From CAYLNK01 sp964384675 (GTDB taxonomy: Bacteria; Acidobacteriota; Thermoanaerobaculia; UBA5066): a DNA stretch of 32,217 nt. The notes beneath the pieces were generated by a model. That model saw only the letters and a list, made by a program, of their open reading frames with translations, had not been told where the DNA came from and did not search any database. The translations under genes and the position numbers were made by a program. Below, in pieces: positions 7,976-15,230 of this stretch. How positions within the stretch are numbered: the first letter of the stretch is position 1; each line of letters begins with the position of its first letter. The DNA lies in assembly GCA_964384675.1 (NCBI GenBank), contig CAYLNK010000036.1, positions 1 through 32,217 of the forward strand. The letters are read 5' to 3'.

Positions 7976-7995
7976 CCCGAACCCACCGCTTCGGG
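7976..7995. other. Small inverted repeat upstream of the hfq-like gene
   Basis: CCCGAA and TTCGGG form a 6-bp stem with an 8-nt loop between the ricT stop (8010) and a TAGACT hexamer (minus strand, 7969-7974) that could be a -10 box for the hfq-like gene. It could be a weak ricT 3' hairpin or an operator. There is no U-tract. Confidence 0.3.
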
Positions 7996-8009
7996 GAGGG
8001 CCGGACGGG

Positions 8010-8771
8010 TCAGGCCGCCGAGCGGTCCCGCTCGCGGCTCTCCCGCGCCTCGCGATCGCTCGCGCTCATCCGGCGGGCGGCCTCGATCCCACCCTCGAGC
8101 TCGTAGGCGACGCAGCACTTGAGCCGCCCGCACATCCCGGTGAGCTTCGACGGGTTCGGCGTGACGCCCTGGAGCTTCGCCATCCGTATCGTGACCGGGT
8201 GGAAGTTGCGGAGCCACGTCGAGCAGCAGAGTCCGATCCCGCACGGGCCGATCCCGCCGATCAGCTTCGTCTCGTCGCGGACGCCGATCAGCTTCATCTC
8301 GACCCGCATCTTCAGCTCGTCCGAGGCGTCTCGCAGGAGGTCGCGGGTCTCGACCTTCTTGTCGGCCGTGTAGATCAGCTGGACCTTCCGGCGGTCCATC
8401 CCGACCGCGCACTTCACCAGCCGCATCTCGAGCTTGCGCGCCGTGATGCGCTCGTCGACGAACCGGAAGGCCCGGTCCTGCAGCTCCTGCCGGTCGACGA
8501 AGTCCGCGTACTCGGAGTCGGACGCCAGGCGAAGGAATCGCTTGGCCTTCCTGGTCGAGCAGGCCTTGGCGGCGAGCGGCGACGTGGTGAGCACCTCGGC
8601 GAACTCCGGCCCACCGTCGGTCTCGACGATGATCCGCTCGCCCTTCTTCACGGCGACCTCGCCCATGAAGACGAGCGTCGTCTTGCCGTCCTCGGAGTCC
8701 CCCAGGCGCACGCCGACGTAGTTCCCGCCGGGGTTCGCCGAGGATCCGAGGGAGCAGCCGGTACAGCCCAT
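8010..8771 (-). CDS. ricT: RicT/PSP1-domain protein (YaaT-like)
   Basis: A 253-residue PSP1-domain protein. The conserved half contains DRRKVQLIYTADKKVE, GGIGPCGIGLCCSTWL and GMCGRLKCCVAYE. These cysteine clusters are the hallmark of RicT (YaaT), which in Bacillus subtilis works with RicA and RicF in an iron-sulfur complex affecting RNase Y-dependent RNA processing. The family is widespread in non-sporulating phyla, where the role is less known. Two more cysteines sit at the extreme N-terminus (MGCTGCSLG), and the C-terminus is a charged Arg/Glu/Ser tail. The ATG at 8769-8771 has no Shine-Dalgarno sequence and follows a promoter by 9 nt. Its neighbour encodes an Hfq-like protein, so both may serve RNA metabolism. 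Confidence 0.9.
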   Translation of the reverse strand: MGCTGCSLGSSANPGGNYVGVRLGDSEDGKTTLVFMGEVAVKKGERIIVETDGGPEFAEVLTTSPLAAKACSTRKAKRFLRLASDSEYADFVDRQELQDRAFRFVDERITARKLEMRLVKCAVGMDRRKVQLIYTADKKVETRDLLRDASDELKMRVEMKLIGVRDETKLIGGIGPCGIGLCCSTWLRNFHPVTIRMAKLQGVTPNPSKLTGMCGRLKCCVAYELEGGIEAARRMSASDREARESRERDRSAA

Positions 8772-8780
8772 CGGGGCGCG

Positions 8781-8809
8781 ATTGTCCGGGCCGGGAGGGG
8801 TCAGGTCAA
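8781..8809 (-). promoter_or_regulatory. Promoter for ricT, probably leaderless
   Basis: TTGACC (minus strand, 8804-8809) and GACAAT (8781-8786) are spaced by 17 bp. The -10 box ends only 9 nt before the ricT ATG, so transcription would start at or a few bases before the start codon. Confidence 0.6.
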
Positions 8810-8831
8810 CCGGCGGGTCCCCACACCCGCC

Positions 8832-8861
8832 TTGCGGTCGCGGGCGCGAAGGATCTATGTT
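8832..8861 (+). promoter_or_regulatory. Promoter for the DHH phosphoesterase gene, probably leaderless
   Basis: TTGCGG (8832-8837) and TATGTT (8856-8861), 18 bp apart, end 11 nt before the ATG at 8873. No Shine-Dalgarno sequence is present. It is arranged back to back with the ricT promoter in a 101-bp intergenic region. Confidence 0.5.
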
Positions 8862-8872
8862 CCGCGCCGCGC

Positions 8873-9769
8873 ATGCGTCTCGTCACCCGAGGAGACCTCG
8901 ACGGTCTCACCTCCACGGTCCTCATCACCTCGGTCGAGCGGATCGAGCGGATCGAGCTGACGCACCCGCAGGAGCTGACCGATCGCCGCTTCGAGGTGCT
9001 GCCCGGAGACATCCTGGCGAATCTCCCGTACCACCCGGCCTGCTCGCTCTGGTTCGACCACCACGAGCTCGTCGACAGCAACCCCAGGCCGCCGGACGGC
9101 TTCCGTGGCCGGTACGAGGTCGCCGCGTCGACCGCCCGGGTGGTGCACGACTACTACAGCGAGCTGAAGGGCGCCGGCATCTTCGACCGCTACGCGGAGC
9201 TCCTCGAGGGGACCGACCGCGTGGACGCGGCCCTGCTGACGCGCGAGGACGTCCTCGACCCTCAGCGCGTCGTCCTCCTCGGCTTCACGATCGACTCCCG
9301 GACGAGCCTCGGCGGCTTCAAGGACTACTTCCTCTTCCTCGGGATGGCGCTCCGCTCGATGTCCCTGGACGAGGTCCTGGCGACGCCGCAGGTGACGGAG
9401 CGGGTGGAGCGGATGCGGGCCTCGGACGCCGAGTTCCGGGAGGCGCTCCTCTCCCACTCGCGCCTCGAGGGGAACGTCGTCCTGACCGACTTCCGGCACG
9501 TCGACCCGATCCCGGTCGGGAATCGCTTCCTCGTCTACACGCTCTTCCCGGAGGCCACGGTCTCCGTCCGGCTGCAGTGGGGGCCCCGGCACGAGACGGT
9601 GATGGCCACGGCCGGACACAACATCTTCGACCGGTCGAGCTGGGCGGACATCGGGCACACGATGGCGCTCTTCGGCGGGGGCGGCCACCGCGGAGCCGGC
9701 TCGGCTCCGCTCCCAGCCGACGACGGCGACGCCACGCTGCGGAAGCTGATCCGCGAGCTGCAGATCTGA
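8873..9769 (+). CDS. DHH/DHHA1-family phosphoesterase (exopolyphosphatase-like)
   Basis: A 298-residue cytosolic protein. The N-terminal DHH domain begins with TRGDLDGLTS (D8 and D10 as metal ligands, where classical members have HxDxD) and has the DHH triad at 62-64 (WFDHHE). A DHHA1-like C-terminus ends in GGGGHRGAGSAPL, the substrate-binding glycine/His motif. Members cleave phosphodiester or phosphoanhydride bonds in short oligonucleotides, cyclic dinucleotides or polyphosphate. Which one applies here cannot be told. The loss of the first His of motif I recurs in a subset annotated as exopolyphosphatase. The gene is monocistronic and convergent with the ROK kinase gene. Confidence 0.82.
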   Translation: MRLVTRGDLDGLTSTVLITSVERIERIELTHPQELTDRRFEVLPGDILANLPYHPACSLWFDHHELVDSNPRPPDGFRGRYEVAASTARVVHDYYSELKGAGIFDRYAELLEGTDRVDAALLTREDVLDPQRVVLLGFTIDSRTSLGGFKDYFLFLGMALRSMSLDEVLATPQVTERVERMRASDAEFREALLSHSRLEGNVVLTDFRHVDPIPVGNRFLVYTLFPEATVSVRLQWGPRHETVMATAGHNIFDRSSWADIGHTMALFGGGGHRGAGSAPLPADDGDATLRKLIRELQI

Positions 9770-9805
9770 TCGCCCGACGGCCGACGGTTCCCCGCCCGGA
9801 AGCTG

Positions 9806-10807
9806 CTACTCGCGGCCGTTTCCGCCGGATGCCAGCAGCGCGGCACCGAGGATCCCGGCGTCGTCGCCCAGCGCGGCGGAGACGATCTGGAGGCTCCCGA
9901 GCTCCTGTGTGAACGCGAACGCGTCCGCCCAGCGCTTCACGTCGGAGAGATACCCGTCCCCGAGGTCGACGCCCACTCCGCCGCCGATCACGAAGAGGTC
10001 GGGCGCCAGGATGTTGAAGATGTTCGCGATCGACATCCCGACCGCCTTCGCCGAGCGCCGCACCGCCTTCCGGGTGAGCTTGTCACCGCTCGCCAGGGCG
10101 GACTCGAGGTCCGAGCCGCGGAGCCGGCCGTCCTTCTTCACGACGACCTTCTCGAGGATCGTCTTCCGCCCCTCGGCGATCTTCTCGCGCAGGTAGAGCG
10201 TCATCCCCACCTTCGCGGCGAGCCCCTCGAACGTCCCGTCGATCTTCCCCGGACGCGCGCGCCGGAAGTCGAGCTGCGTCTGGCCGATCTCGCCGGCATT
10301 GTGATTGCGCCCCGTCCAGATCTTCCCGTCGAAGAGCACCGCGCCGCCGAGCCCGGTGCCGACCCACACCCCGACCAGGCAGCGGACCCCTCGGCCCGCG
10401 CCCATCCGCGCCTCGCCGAGCGCGGCGAGCCGGACGTCGTTCTCGAGCGCGAAGGTGGCTCCCGGAAACGCCGGCCCGAACGCGCCCTGGATCGAAAACT
10501 CCCTCACCGCCAGGTTGTTGGCGCGGAGGAGCACTCCCTTCCCCGCATCGATCGGACCGGGCGCGGCGAGGCCCACCGCCGTCACGTCGGTCCGGGTCTT
10601 CTTCGCCTCGGCGAGCGCGGCATCGCAGGCGGCGAGGAGGGCCGCCGTGAGCGCGGCGCTGTCGCCGTCGAACGGGGTCTTCACCTTGCCGCGCCCCGCG
10701 ATCTGACCGTCCTCCCCGATCGCACCCGCCAGGATCTTCGTGCCGCCGAGATCGATGCCGAGGGTCGTCCCGGATGGACGCGTCCCGTCCTTCGCGCTCT
10801 TGGTCAT
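9806..10807 (-). CDS. ROK-family sugar kinase (glucokinase-like) lacking the zinc motif
   Basis: A 333-residue kinase of the ROK family. The phosphate-binding loop is GIDLGGTK (D19), the catalytic aspartate is D124 in LENDVRLAALGE, the second phosphate motif is VWVGTGLGGAVL and the adenosine motif is LFVIGGGVGVDLGD. It most likely makes glucose 6-phosphate from glucose, and the divergent neighbour is glucose-6-phosphate isomerase, the next step. The H-x-x-G-E-I-G segment is present (H169, E173), but the CxCGxxGC zinc-binding motif that normally follows is absent. The region reads DFRRARPGKIDGTFEGLA with no cysteines. The substrate could therefore differ from glucose. Confidence 0.87.
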   Translation of the reverse strand: MTKSAKDGTRPSGTTLGIDLGGTKILAGAIGEDGQIAGRGKVKTPFDGDSAALTAALLAACDAALAEAKKTRTDVTAVGLAAPGPIDAGKGVLLRANNLAVREFSIQGAFGPAFPGATFALENDVRLAALGEARMGAGRGVRCLVGVWVGTGLGGAVLFDGKIWTGRNHNAGEIGQTQLDFRRARPGKIDGTFEGLAAKVGMTLYLREKIAEGRKTILEKVVVKKDGRLRGSDLESALASGDKLTRKAVRRSAKAVGMSIANIFNILAPDLFVIGGGVGVDLGDGYLSDVKRWADAFAFTQELGSLQIVSAALGDDAGILGAALLASGGNGRE

Positions 10808-10888
10808 GCTCGGAACCTCATGCCGAGTCTACGCGGGACGGTGAATAATCGGCTCACCCCGGACACGGGTACGACGGCGGAGGACGCG
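10808..10888. promoter_or_regulatory. Divergent promoter region between the ROK kinase gene and pgi
   Basis: This 81-bp gap contains AATAAT (plus, 10844-10849) as a possible -10 for pgi and TAGACT (minus, 10826-10831) as a possible -10 for the kinase gene. Neither has a convincing -35 box. A GGAGG lies 5 nt before the pgi ATG. Confidence 0.3.
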
Positions 10889-12496
10889 ATGTCGACGAGC
10901 GGCTGGCAGCGGTACAGGAGACTCACCTTCACGGCGGCGGAGCCCGGCCTCACGGTCGACCTTTCGAAGACCTCTCTGCCGGACGACGCCCTCACCGGCG
11001 ACCCGCTCGCGCTGATGGCGTTCCCCCGCGCGTTCGCCGCGATGGCCGACCTGGAGGCGGGGGCGATCGCCAATCCGGACGAGAAGCGGCGGGTCGGGCA
11101 CTACTGGCTCCGCGCGCCGGAGCTCGCACCGGACCACGAGACCCGCGAGGCGATCGAGGGAACGCTCGCCCGGATCAAGGGGTTCGCCGGCGACGTCCAC
11201 TCGGGGCGGATCGCGCCGGCTCACGGCCCCCGCTTCACGAACGTGCTCGTCGTCGGGATCGGCGGCTCGGCGCTCGGCCCGCAGTTCGTGGCGGACGCGC
11301 TCGGCGGTCCCGCGGACCGGATGCGCACGTACTTCTTCGACAACACCGACCCGGACGGCCTGTCCCGGGAGCTCGAGCGGATCGGCACGGCGGGCGGTCT
11401 CGGCGAGACGCTCACGGTGGTCGTCTCCAAGTCGGGCGGCACGAAGGAGACCCGCAACGGGATGCTGGAGGCTGCGGCCGCGTACCGCGCGCGCGGCGTC
11501 TCGTTCGCCCGGCATGCCGTGGCGGTGACCGGCGAGGGCAGCGAGCTCGACAGGGTCGCCGTGGCGGACGGGTGGCTCGCCCGCTTCCCGATGTGGGACT
11601 GGGTGGGCGGGCGCACGTCGGAGCTGTCCGCGGTCGGGCTGCTGCCGGCAGCGCTCCAGGGTCTGGACGTCGACGCGATGCTGGCGGGCGCCGCGGCGTG
11701 CGACCGGGCCACGCGAGCCGCCACCCTGGCCGGGAACCCGGCCGCGATGCTGGCGCTCGCCTGGTTCCGCGAGACGGGCGGGAAGGGGCTCAAGGACATG
11801 GTGGTCCTGCCGTACAAGGACCGTCTCCTGCTCTTCTCGCGGTACCTCCAGCAGCTGGTGATGGAATCGCTCGGAAAGGAGAAGGACCTCCTCGGCAACG
11901 TGGTTCACCAGGGGATCGCGGTGTACGGCAACAAGGGCTCGACCGACCAGCACGCCTACGTGCAGCAGCTCCGGGACGGCGTCGCGAACTTCTTCGTGAC
12001 CTTCATCGAGGTGGCGAAGGACCGCGGCGACGGAGCGCCGTCCCTGATGGTGGAGGAGGACGTGACCTCGGGCGACTACCTGCTGGGCTTCCTCCTCGGA
12101 ACGCGGAGGGCCCTCTACGAGAGCGGGCGCCGCTCGATCACGATCACGCTACCCGACGTCTCGGCGCGGTCGATCGGGGCGCTCATCGCGCTGTACGAGC
12201 GGACGGTCGGTCTCTACGCGTCGCTGGTCGGAATCAACGCGTACCACCAGCCGGGAGTCGAGGCGGGCAAGAAGGCCGCCGCCGCGGTGCTGGAGCTGCA
12301 GGGACGGATCCTCGCCGACCTCCGGAAGAACGCGGGGGACTTCCGGACGGCCGAGGCGATCGCCGCTTCGATCGGTTGCGACGACGTCGAGACCGCCTGG
12401 AAGGTCCTGTCGCACCTCGCCGCGAACCGGGACCACGGCGTCTTTTTCGCGCCCGCGGATTCGCCGTTCGACCGGGCCTTCGGCTCGAAGGCCTGA
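10889..12496 (+). CDS. pgi: Glucose-6-phosphate isomerase
   Basis: A 535-residue isomerase that interconverts glucose 6-phosphate and fructose 6-phosphate in the cytosol. Family motifs appear in order: NVLVVGIGGSALGPQFVADA, the SIS-domain phosphate site VVSKSGGTKETRNG, the active-site glutamate segment QQLVMESLGKE, NKGSTDQHAYVQQLRDG with the ring-opening histidine, and a late lysine in GVEAGKKAAA. I chose ATG 10889 because GGAGG precedes it and the length then matches bacterial Pgi. A longer in-frame start about 70 bp upstream would run into the promoter region. It is divergent from a ROK kinase gene, so the pair feeds glucose into glycolysis. Confidence 0.96.
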   Translation: MSTSGWQRYRRLTFTAAEPGLTVDLSKTSLPDDALTGDPLALMAFPRAFAAMADLEAGAIANPDEKRRVGHYWLRAPELAPDHETREAIEGTLARIKGFAGDVHSGRIAPAHGPRFTNVLVVGIGGSALGPQFVADALGGPADRMRTYFFDNTDPDGLSRELERIGTAGGLGETLTVVVSKSGGTKETRNGMLEAAAAYRARGVSFARHAVAVTGEGSELDRVAVADGWLARFPMWDWVGGRTSELSAVGLLPAALQGLDVDAMLAGAAACDRATRAATLAGNPAAMLALAWFRETGGKGLKDMVVLPYKDRLLLFSRYLQQLVMESLGKEKDLLGNVVHQGIAVYGNKGSTDQHAYVQQLRDGVANFFVTFIEVAKDRGDGAPSLMVEEDVTSGDYLLGFLLGTRRALYESGRRSITITLPDVSARSIGALIALYERTVGLYASLVGINAYHQPGVEAGKKAAAAVLELQGRILADLRKNAGDFRTAEAIAASIGCDDVETAWKVLSHLAANRDHGVFFAPADSPFDRAFGSKA

Positions 12497-12515
12497 CGGG
12501 AGCCCGACGAGGAGC

Positions 12516-12549
12516 CTCGACCGAAGGAATCTCGTGAAAAAGGGTCGAG
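12516..12549 (+). terminator. Possible pgi terminator hairpin
   Basis: CTCGACC (12516-12522) can pair with GGTCGAG (12543-12549) across a 20-nt purine-rich loop and is followed by TTCTTC. The long loop makes it weak. Confidence 0.3.
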
Positions 12550-12553
12550 TTCT

Positions 12554-13036
12554 TCAGGCCGCGATCCGCAGTCGTGAGCAGGCCTGATCGATGGCGGTAT
12601 CGAGAGAGCGGAAGAGCGCGGAAGCCCTGGCGCGCCGGGTGGAGCGGCCGTGGCGATGACGGAGAGCTGGGGTCGCAAGAGGCGTGCGTAGACGCGGTTG
12701 AAGAAGATGGCGATGCGTCGGCCGAATGGGGTGAGCCGCCGGTAGCGATGGGTCTTCGGGATGCGCTCGATGAGGCCCGTGCGGGCGCAGGCGACGCAGG
12801 TCGTAGGTCATCCGGCCGGGGGTGACCGTGGTCGGGTCGAGGCCCATCAGGCGAGCGAGAGGCTCGCGCAGGTCCGCGGAGGAGAGGCCACGGACCTGGA
12901 AGACGAAGAGGACGAGGGCGGCCAGGAGAGCCTGAGCACGGGGGTCGTCGAAGCGCAGACCAGAGGCGACCTTGGCGAAGTCGTCCTCGCCCCCCTCCGG
13001 CGGATCGAAGCGACGCCCGGACTCCCGCCCCATCAC
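12554..13036 (-). pseudogene. Truncated, frameshifted remnant of an uncharacterised multi-copy protein family
   Basis: The minus strand carries a protein-like signal that switches frame twice. Frame A (about 13036-12780) reads SGLRFDDPRAQALLAALVLF, LREPLARLMGLDPTTVTPG and RMTYDLRRLR. An extra G in the GGG run at 12776-12778 moves the good reading to frame B: GLIERIPKTHRYRRLTPFG, RRIAIFFNRVYARLLRP. A second shift between about 12620 and 12660 returns to frame A for ALFRSLDTAIDQACSRLRIAA minus its last residue, ending at TGA 12554. From memory this is the C-terminal third of a large, often repeated and uncharacterised family that ends in such a DNA-binding-looking helical region. The N-terminal ~300 residues are missing, although IHCRYNRYKQ near 13060-13110 may be another scrap. 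The function is unknown and the gene is not intact. Confidence 0.65.
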
Positions 13037-13227
13037 GCCTCGTCGGTCTGAGGCGGAGCCTCGTTAGTTGCTTGTAACGGTTGTAGCGACAGTGGATGCG
13101 ACGGCTATCGGCTGACGATCGCAAGGCGCGCCGACACAGGCTGTCGCTGGCTCTACGCCGGGTCGGCGCAACGCCGACAGCGCCACCGAGAGCCGAGCAG
13201 GCGCTGTCGATTCAGCCGTTCACCCTG
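13037..13227. other. Intergenic stretch upstream of the pseudogene
   Basis: There is no gene I can support here. It contains one short frame fragment (IHCRYNRYKQ, minus strand) possibly left from the adjacent pseudogene, and an AT-richer patch around 13062-13085. Codon usage in this patch is unlike that of the neighbouring genes. Confidence 0.4.
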
Positions 13228-13773
13228 CTAGGACCTCTCGGACTTCCGGAGGCTCTTCACCAGCGCGTCGAAGCCGGCGCCGGCCGCGGCAACGGTCTTC
13301 TTCGGGCCGACCAGCTTGAAGAAGACCGCGCCGCCCGGCGCCTCGGCGATGGCCCCTCGCAGGGCCCAGCCGCTCTTCGGTGTCTGCTGACCGCCCGGCA
13401 TCCCGGAGGCGTACGTCCCCTCGGCCGTGACCAGGGTGATGTCGAGACCGGCCACCTTCGTGCGTGCCGGCTTCGGCTGGCTCCCCGTGCCGGACTCCAG
13501 CTGCGATTGCCAGCGAGCGACGTTGGCCTCGACACCGCCCCCCTGTCCGGGGCCGAAGTAGAAGACGGCGAGCTCTCCGGCGTCGGCGTCGCCGGCCGCG
13601 GGCGCGATCCGGTACGTCGCGAGGCGCATCGACGAGGGGCTCGGCGCCACGGTCCATTCCTTCGGCACGCTCCAGGAGATGCCGGACGCGGAGGTGACGG
13701 CGGCCGTCGCGGCGGCGGGAGCGTGGGACGAGACGAGCTGGGCGAGGACGGCGAGCGCGGGGAGGGTGAGCAT
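13228..13773 (-). CDS. Secreted protein of unknown function
   Basis: A 181-residue protein with an N-terminal signal peptide (MLTLPALAVLAQLVSSHAPA) and no membrane segment after it. The mature part has a WSVPKEWTVAPSPSSMRLATY start, then GELAVFYFGPGQGG, then VEANVARWQSQLE, and ends with GWALRGAIAEAPGGAVFFKLVGP. This is a single alpha/beta domain that I recognise only as a recurrent uncharacterised secreted family, with some resemblance to PsbP/DUF1795-like folds (low confidence). It starts 10 bp after the purD stop and is probably co-transcribed with it, but nothing links it to purine synthesis. Confidence 0.75.
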   Translation of the reverse strand: MLTLPALAVLAQLVSSHAPAAATAAVTSASGISWSVPKEWTVAPSPSSMRLATYRIAPAAGDADAGELAVFYFGPGQGGGVEANVARWQSQLESGTGSQPKPARTKVAGLDITLVTAEGTYASGMPGGQQTPKSGWALRGAIAEAPGGAVFFKLVGPKKTVAAAGAGFDALVKSLRKSERS

Positions 13774-13783
13774 CCCCGGAAAT

Positions 13784-15094
13784 CTACAGCAGGCCGGAGC
13801 CCGTCCGCTCGCGCAGGATCTCGATCGCCTTGCGCCCGATGTCGCGCCGGTGGTGCTTCCCCTCGAAGCGGATCTTGTCGGCCGCGTTGACGGCTTTGCG
13901 GAGCGCTTCCGAGAGCCCGCGCGCCCGCGCGCAGACGGAAAGGACCCGGCCGCCGGCCGTCACGAAGCGCCCGTCGGCCGCGCGCGAGGTGCCGGAATGG
14001 AAGACGGTGACGCCCTCCTCGGCCATGGCGTCCTCGAGCCCATCGATCGGCTTTCCCTTCTGGAAGACGCCGGGGTAGCCGTCGGCGGTCAGGATGAGGC
14101 AGGCGGAGGCCTCGCGCTTCCAGACCGGCTTCGCCTCGGACGTGAACTGGCCCTTCGCCGAGCCCATCAGGTACGGCAGGAGGTCGTCCTCCATCCGGAA
14201 GAGGACGGCCTGCGTCTCCGGGTCCCCGAAGCGAACGTTGTACTCGAGTACGTAGGGGTTGAGGCCCTTCTCCAGCATCAGCCCGACGTAGAGGAGGCCG
14301 CGGAAGGGGCGTCCCTCGTCCTTCATCCCCTTCAGGGTGGGGTGGACGATCTGGGTGAGGACGTCCCGCGCCGTGCCCGCGTCGAGCAGCACCGACGGCG
14401 AGTGCGCCCCCATGCCGCCGGTGTTCGGCCCGCGGTCGCCGTCGAAGACCTTCTTGTAGTCCTTCACGGTCGCGAGCGGGATGGCCCGCTCCTCGTCGCA
14501 CAGGACCATGAACGTCGCCTCGTCCCCCTCGATGAACTTCTCCACCAGGACGCGGTCGCCGGCCGAGCCGAAGACGCGGTCGTCGAAGAAGAGCCGGAGG
14601 GCCTTCTCGGCCTCTTCCTTGCCGGTCACGACGACGACGCCCTTGCCGGACGCCAGGCCGTCCGCCTTGAAGACACACGGGAGCCCGATCTTCTTGAGCG
14701 CGGCCTCGGCGTCCTTGCGGCTCCGGCAGATCTCGGCCTCGGCGGTCGGGATCCCGTACTTCTTCATGAAGGTCTTCGAGTAGACCTTGGATCCCTCGAG
14801 CTCGGCGGCCAGCTTGTTCGGCCCGAACGCCAGCAGGTTCCGCTTGTTGAGCTCGTCCACGAGGCCGAGGGCCAGCGGGAGCTCCGGACCGACGACGGTC
14901 AGGTCGACCTTCATCTTCTCGGCGAAGTCGGCCAGCTCCACGGTGTCGGCCACGCCGATGGGGATGCAGGTGGCGAGCGGCGACATGCCCGGGTTCCCCG
15001 GGGCGCAGAAGATCTCGGTCGCCTCGGGCGACTGCGCGAGCTTCCAGACCAGGGCGTGTTCGCGCCCCCCCGAGCCGACGACGAGGATCCTCAT
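13784..15094 (-). CDS. purD: Phosphoribosylamine-glycine ligase (GAR synthetase)
   Basis: A 436-residue ATP-grasp enzyme that ligates glycine to phosphoribosylamine, the second step of de novo purine synthesis. It opens with MRILVVGSGGREHALVWKL. The ATP-grasp core follows, with VFKADGLASGKGVVVV, GDRGPNTGGMGAHSP and the metal/glycine site EYNVRFGDPETQAVL. The C-terminal domain includes SVCARARGLSEALRKA. The length is typical (about 420-430). ATG 15092-15094 is chosen because the conserved nucleotide-binding strand begins there. It is not clustered with other pur genes. The upstream region is shared, back to back, with the SAM riboswitch of the methionine operon. Confidence 0.97.
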   Translation of the reverse strand: MRILVVGSGGREHALVWKLAQSPEATEIFCAPGNPGMSPLATCIPIGVADTVELADFAEKMKVDLTVVGPELPLALGLVDELNKRNLLAFGPNKLAAELEGSKVYSKTFMKKYGIPTAEAEICRSRKDAEAALKKIGLPCVFKADGLASGKGVVVVTGKEEAEKALRLFFDDRVFGSAGDRVLVEKFIEGDEATFMVLCDEERAIPLATVKDYKKVFDGDRGPNTGGMGAHSPSVLLDAGTARDVLTQIVHPTLKGMKDEGRPFRGLLYVGLMLEKGLNPYVLEYNVRFGDPETQAVLFRMEDDLLPYLMGSAKGQFTSEAKPVWKREASACLILTADGYPGVFQKGKPIDGLEDAMAEEGVTVFHSGTSRAADGRFVTAGGRVLSVCARARGLSEALRKAVNAADKIRFEGKHHRRDIGRKAIEILRERTGSGLL

Positions 15095-15230
15095 CCGGTG
15101 CAAGCATGCACGGAACGGCCGGTCCGCCGCAACCGGGTGCTTCCCCCGGCGTCTCGGGGCGGAAATCCCGGAAGCGCCGCGGTCCCGGTTTCGGCGTCCG
15201 CCTGCTAGAGTAGGGGCGGTTCTTTGAGCT
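15095..15230. other. Intergenic region between purD and the SAM riboswitch
   Basis: This divergent spacer should hold both promoters. TAGAGT (plus, 15206-15211) is a possible -10 about 20 nt before the riboswitch, but no good -35 is seen. A short palindrome, GTGCA-AGCA-TGCAC, sits just upstream of the purD start. No PurR-like or T-box signal is seen. Confidence 0.35.
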
